From Maribacter sp044594925 (GTDB lineage: Bacteria > Bacteroidota > Bacteroidia > Flavobacteriales > Flavobacteriaceae), in the NCBI RefSeq assembly GCF_044594925.1, contig NZ_CP138991.1:3596001-3660000 (forward strand): a stretch of 64,000 nucleotides of DNA, given 5' to 3'. Positions 61,851 through 64,000 of this stretch are shown here, piece by piece. The notes under the pieces were generated by a model. That model worked only from the letters and a program-made list of their open reading frames with translations, was not told where the DNA came from and searched no databases. Numbering within the stretch: position 1 is the stretch's first letter; the number at the start of each line of letters is the position of its first letter. The position numbers and the translations under genes are program-made.

Positions 61851-64000
61851 ATGTTCAAGAACTATCTAAAAATTGCCTGGAGAAATCTTCTTAGAAATAG
61901 GGGGTTCTCCGTACTGAATATCGCAGGACTTTCCATAGGGCTTGCGGCTACGGCCTTAATAGTGTTATGGGTTGACTATGAGTTAAGTTTTAATAAGTTT
62001 CATGAACGCGGTGACCGTATTTATCAGGTTTATAATCAGTATCCTGTAGATGGTGAAATATGGACATGGAATTCAACACCTAAGATTATGGGCCCTACCA
62101 TTAAAAAAGATTTTCCTGAAGTGGAGCGAGTGTCGAGGTACAATTATGATGACACTTACCTGTTTTCGGTAGGGGATAAACGTATGAAGGCAACGGGTAC
62201 AATTGTAGACCCGGATTTCCTATATATGTTTAGTTTCCCCTTAATCAATGGCTCCAGGGAGACGGTATTGGCCGATGTAAATTCTTTGGTGGTGACAGAA
62301 ACGTTTGCCAAAGAACTTTTTGGGGAAAATGATCCAATGGGGCAGGTGGTTAAAATAGATAACAACGATGTTTTCAAAATATCGGGAGTGTTGAAAGATT
62401 TACCGAGCAATAGCGGGTTTCATTTTAAATTTCTGATTCCTTGGTCTTATTTGAAACAGATTGGCCACGATGATAAGCACTGGGGTAATAACTCCATTGC
62501 TACCTATATTATGCTCAAGGAAAATACCGACTATGCTTCATTTTTGGATAAAATTGGTAATCTACGAGAGATTTATGATAAGGATTCGGCGGATATGGTA
62601 ACCTACCCATATCCTTTCTTTAGAAACTATCTCTATGGTGAATTTGAAAACGGAGAGGAAGTTGGAGGTAGGATAGCCATCATAAGGCTATTTAGTATTA
62701 TAGCTTTTATAATTTTATTGATTGCCTGTATAAATTTTATGAATTTAAGCACTGCACGCAGTGAAAAACGTGCCAAGGAAGTGGGCATACGCAAAGTTAT
62801 AGGTGCCCAGCGAGGAGGGCTCATAAGTCAGTTTATGGGCGAGTCCATTTTATTATCGGTTTTAAGTGCGTTGTTTGCATTCGTACTTGTTTTATTGGTG
62901 TTGCCTAAATTTAATGAGTTACTTCAAACCGAAGTACGCATAGATTATACAGATCCCATATTCTGGAGTTCAGCTCTTGGCATTATTGTGTTTACAGGTC
63001 TTCTTGCGGGTAGTTACCCTGCTTTATATTTGTCTGCTTTTAAGCCTATTTCCGTATTAAAAGGGACTTTTCAAAAGTTAAACTCAAAATTCAGTGCTAG
63101 AAAGGTTCTGGTCGTGGTACAATTTGCTGCTGCCATTGTTTTTATTACCTCTACCCTAATCGTAAAACAACAATTGAACAAAGTTCAGAATAGGCAAATG
63201 GGTTATAGTAAGGATAATCTTATCTACACCTATATGGAAGGTGATGTAAAGCAAAAATATCAAGGCATTAGAAATGAATTAATTGCCTCGGGCGCTGCTA
63301 CTTCGGTTACAAGAACGGTTTCTCCTGTAACAGAAAATTGGAGCAACTCTTGGGATATGGAGTGGCAAGGCAAAGATTTTGATGATAAAACCTTGATTCT
63401 GCGGTTTACCGCCGGTGAGGCGATTGCTAAAACATTAGGTCTAGAGGTACTTGCTGGTAGAGATTTGAACCATACTCTTTACCCATCGGACAGCACTGCC
63501 ATGTTAATTAACGAGACTGCAGCTGAGCATATGGGATTTGATGAGCCTATAGGCAATATTGTGAAGGATATGGGTATGGATTGGCGCATAATTGGTGTTG
63601 TAAAAGATTTTGTATTCACCTCACCTTTCCAGAAAATAGAACCTGTAATTATTCATGGTAATGGAGAATGGACCAATTTTATACATCTTAAATTGAATCC
63701 GAAGAATACCATGAGTCAAAACTTGGCCCAAGTAGAAAGTATCTTTGAAAAATTTAACCCCGAATATCCTTTTAATTATGAGTTTGTAGACCAACAGTAC
63801 GCTAATAAGTTTATTGATGAGCAGCGCACTCAAACCTTGGCTAATTTATCTGCCTTGTTAACCATATTTATATCATGCTTAGGTCTGTTTGGTCTAGCTA
63901 GTTACATGGCAGAGAACAGGATAAAGGAAATTGGAGTGCGGAAGGTATTAGGAGCTTCAGTTCAAAGTATTGCCTCGCTTCTTTCTTTAGATTTCTTGAA
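61851..64000 (+). CDS. FtsX/MacB_PCD-type ABC permease, array member 10 (cut by window edge)
   Basis: 716 full codons are visible; the gene continues past the right edge. It starts MFKNYLKIAWRNLLRNRGFS. The first coupling motif is AKEVGIRKVIGAQRGG and the second, KEIGVRKVLGASVQS, lies close to the window end, so about 80-90 residues are missing. It resembles members 4 and 9 (ACINFMNLSTARSEKR; TRTVSPVTENWSNSWDM). The array may go on beyond the window. Confidence 0.9.
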   Translation, partial: MFKNYLKIAWRNLLRNRGFSVLNIAGLSIGLAATALIVLWVDYELSFNKFHERGDRIYQVYNQYPVDGEIWTWNSTPKIMGPTIKKDFPEVERVSRYNYDDTYLFSVGDKRMKATGTIVDPDFLYMFSFPLINGSRETVLADVNSLVVTETFAKELFGENDPMGQVVKIDNNDVFKISGVLKDLPSNSGFHFKFLIPWSYLKQIGHDDKHWGNNSIATYIMLKENTDYASFLDKIGNLREIYDKDSADMVTYPYPFFRNYLYGEFENGEEVGGRIAIIRLFSIIAFIILLIACINFMNLSTARSEKRAKEVGIRKVIGAQRGGLISQFMGESILLSVLSALFAFVLVLLVLPKFNELLQTEVRIDYTDPIFWSSALGIIVFTGLLAGSYPALYLSAFKPISVLKGTFQKLNSKFSARKVLVVVQFAAAIVFITSTLIVKQQLNKVQNRQMGYSKDNLIYTYMEGDVKQKYQGIRNELIASGAATSVTRTVSPVTENWSNSWDMEWQGKDFDDKTLILRFTAGEAIAKTLGLEVLAGRDLNHTLYPSDSTAMLINETAAEHMGFDEPIGNIVKDMGMDWRIIGVVKDFVFTSPFQKIEPVIIHGNGEWTNFIHLKLNPKNTMSQNLAQVESIFEKFNPEYPFNYEFVDQQYANKFIDEQRTQTLANLSALLTIFISCLGLFGLASYMAENRIKEIGVRKVLGASVQSIASLLSLDFL

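Noticed and set aside
36173..64000. Reading the array as RND efflux pumps or as MacB with fused ATPases
   Set aside because: The permeases are about 800 residues with FtsX and MacB_PCD features and no Walker motifs; the only ATPase is the separate gene at 38968-39663.
1..64000. CRISPR array, tRNA or rRNA genes, insertion sequences, prophage or defence island
   Set aside because: No spaced direct-repeat array, cloverleaf with CCA end, transposase or integrase, or phage gene was recognised by reading; tRNA and covariance searches could not be run.

Overview
The window looks like the chromosome of a marine flavobacterium (Bacteroidota, Flavobacteriaceae). The evidence is a TonB-dependent receptor with a carboxypeptidase-like N-terminal extension, type IX secretion (T9SS) sorting domains, thrombospondin-3-type calcium repeats, DUF4271 and DUF4296 genes, -7 promoter boxes of the form TAnnTTTG, almost no Shine-Dalgarno sequences, and low GC. 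The genus cannot be fixed from this sequence alone. I found no tRNA, rRNA, CRISPR array, prophage or insertion sequence.

Layout. 1-13 kb: the start of a secreted surface protein (cut by the left edge), leuS, a SemiSWEET sugar transporter, alanine dehydrogenase, a YugP-type zinc protease, an LpxR-like lipid A deacylase, an Lrp regulator beside a saccharopine dehydrogenase-like enzyme, a DUF423 protein, a DASS-family anion symporter and PEP carboxykinase. 13-20 kb: a housekeeping block with hemD, DUF4271, a PMT-like glycosyltransferase, a polyprenol-phosphate-mannose synthase, dihydroorotase, a DUF4296 lipoprotein, an epimerase and tyrS. 21-25 kb: small lipoproteins, a LuxE-like adenylating enzyme and two tiny secreted proteins that are little more than a T9SS sorting domain. 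25-31.5 kb: a TonB receptor and a beta-helix lipoprotein, divergent from a PhoB/PhoR-like pair, with Pho-box-like direct repeats between them. 31.5-33.3 kb: trmB, a LysE transporter and an alkyltransferase-like protein.

33-64 kb is the most striking part. A PAS histidine kinase and a sigma-54-type response regulator face a long co-oriented array: a TolC-like channel, a periplasmic adaptor, one MacB-type ATPase and then ten paralogous permeases of about 800 residues with two MacB_PCD/FtsX halves each; the tenth runs off the right edge. Two intergenic regions, before the TolC gene and before the fourth permease, share one control architecture: two TGT-N11-ACA dyads with centres 22 bp apart, an identical 16-bp block, and a TGGCA (-24) element 27 bp after the start of that block. 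I infer that the regulator drives both transcription units through sigma-54 and that one ATPase serves many exchangeable permeases.

Other notable items are three in-frame REP-like palindromes inside leuS, a roughly 100-bp dispersed repeat present twice downstream of minus-strand genes, and a dihydroorotase whose first metal-binding His is replaced by Gln.
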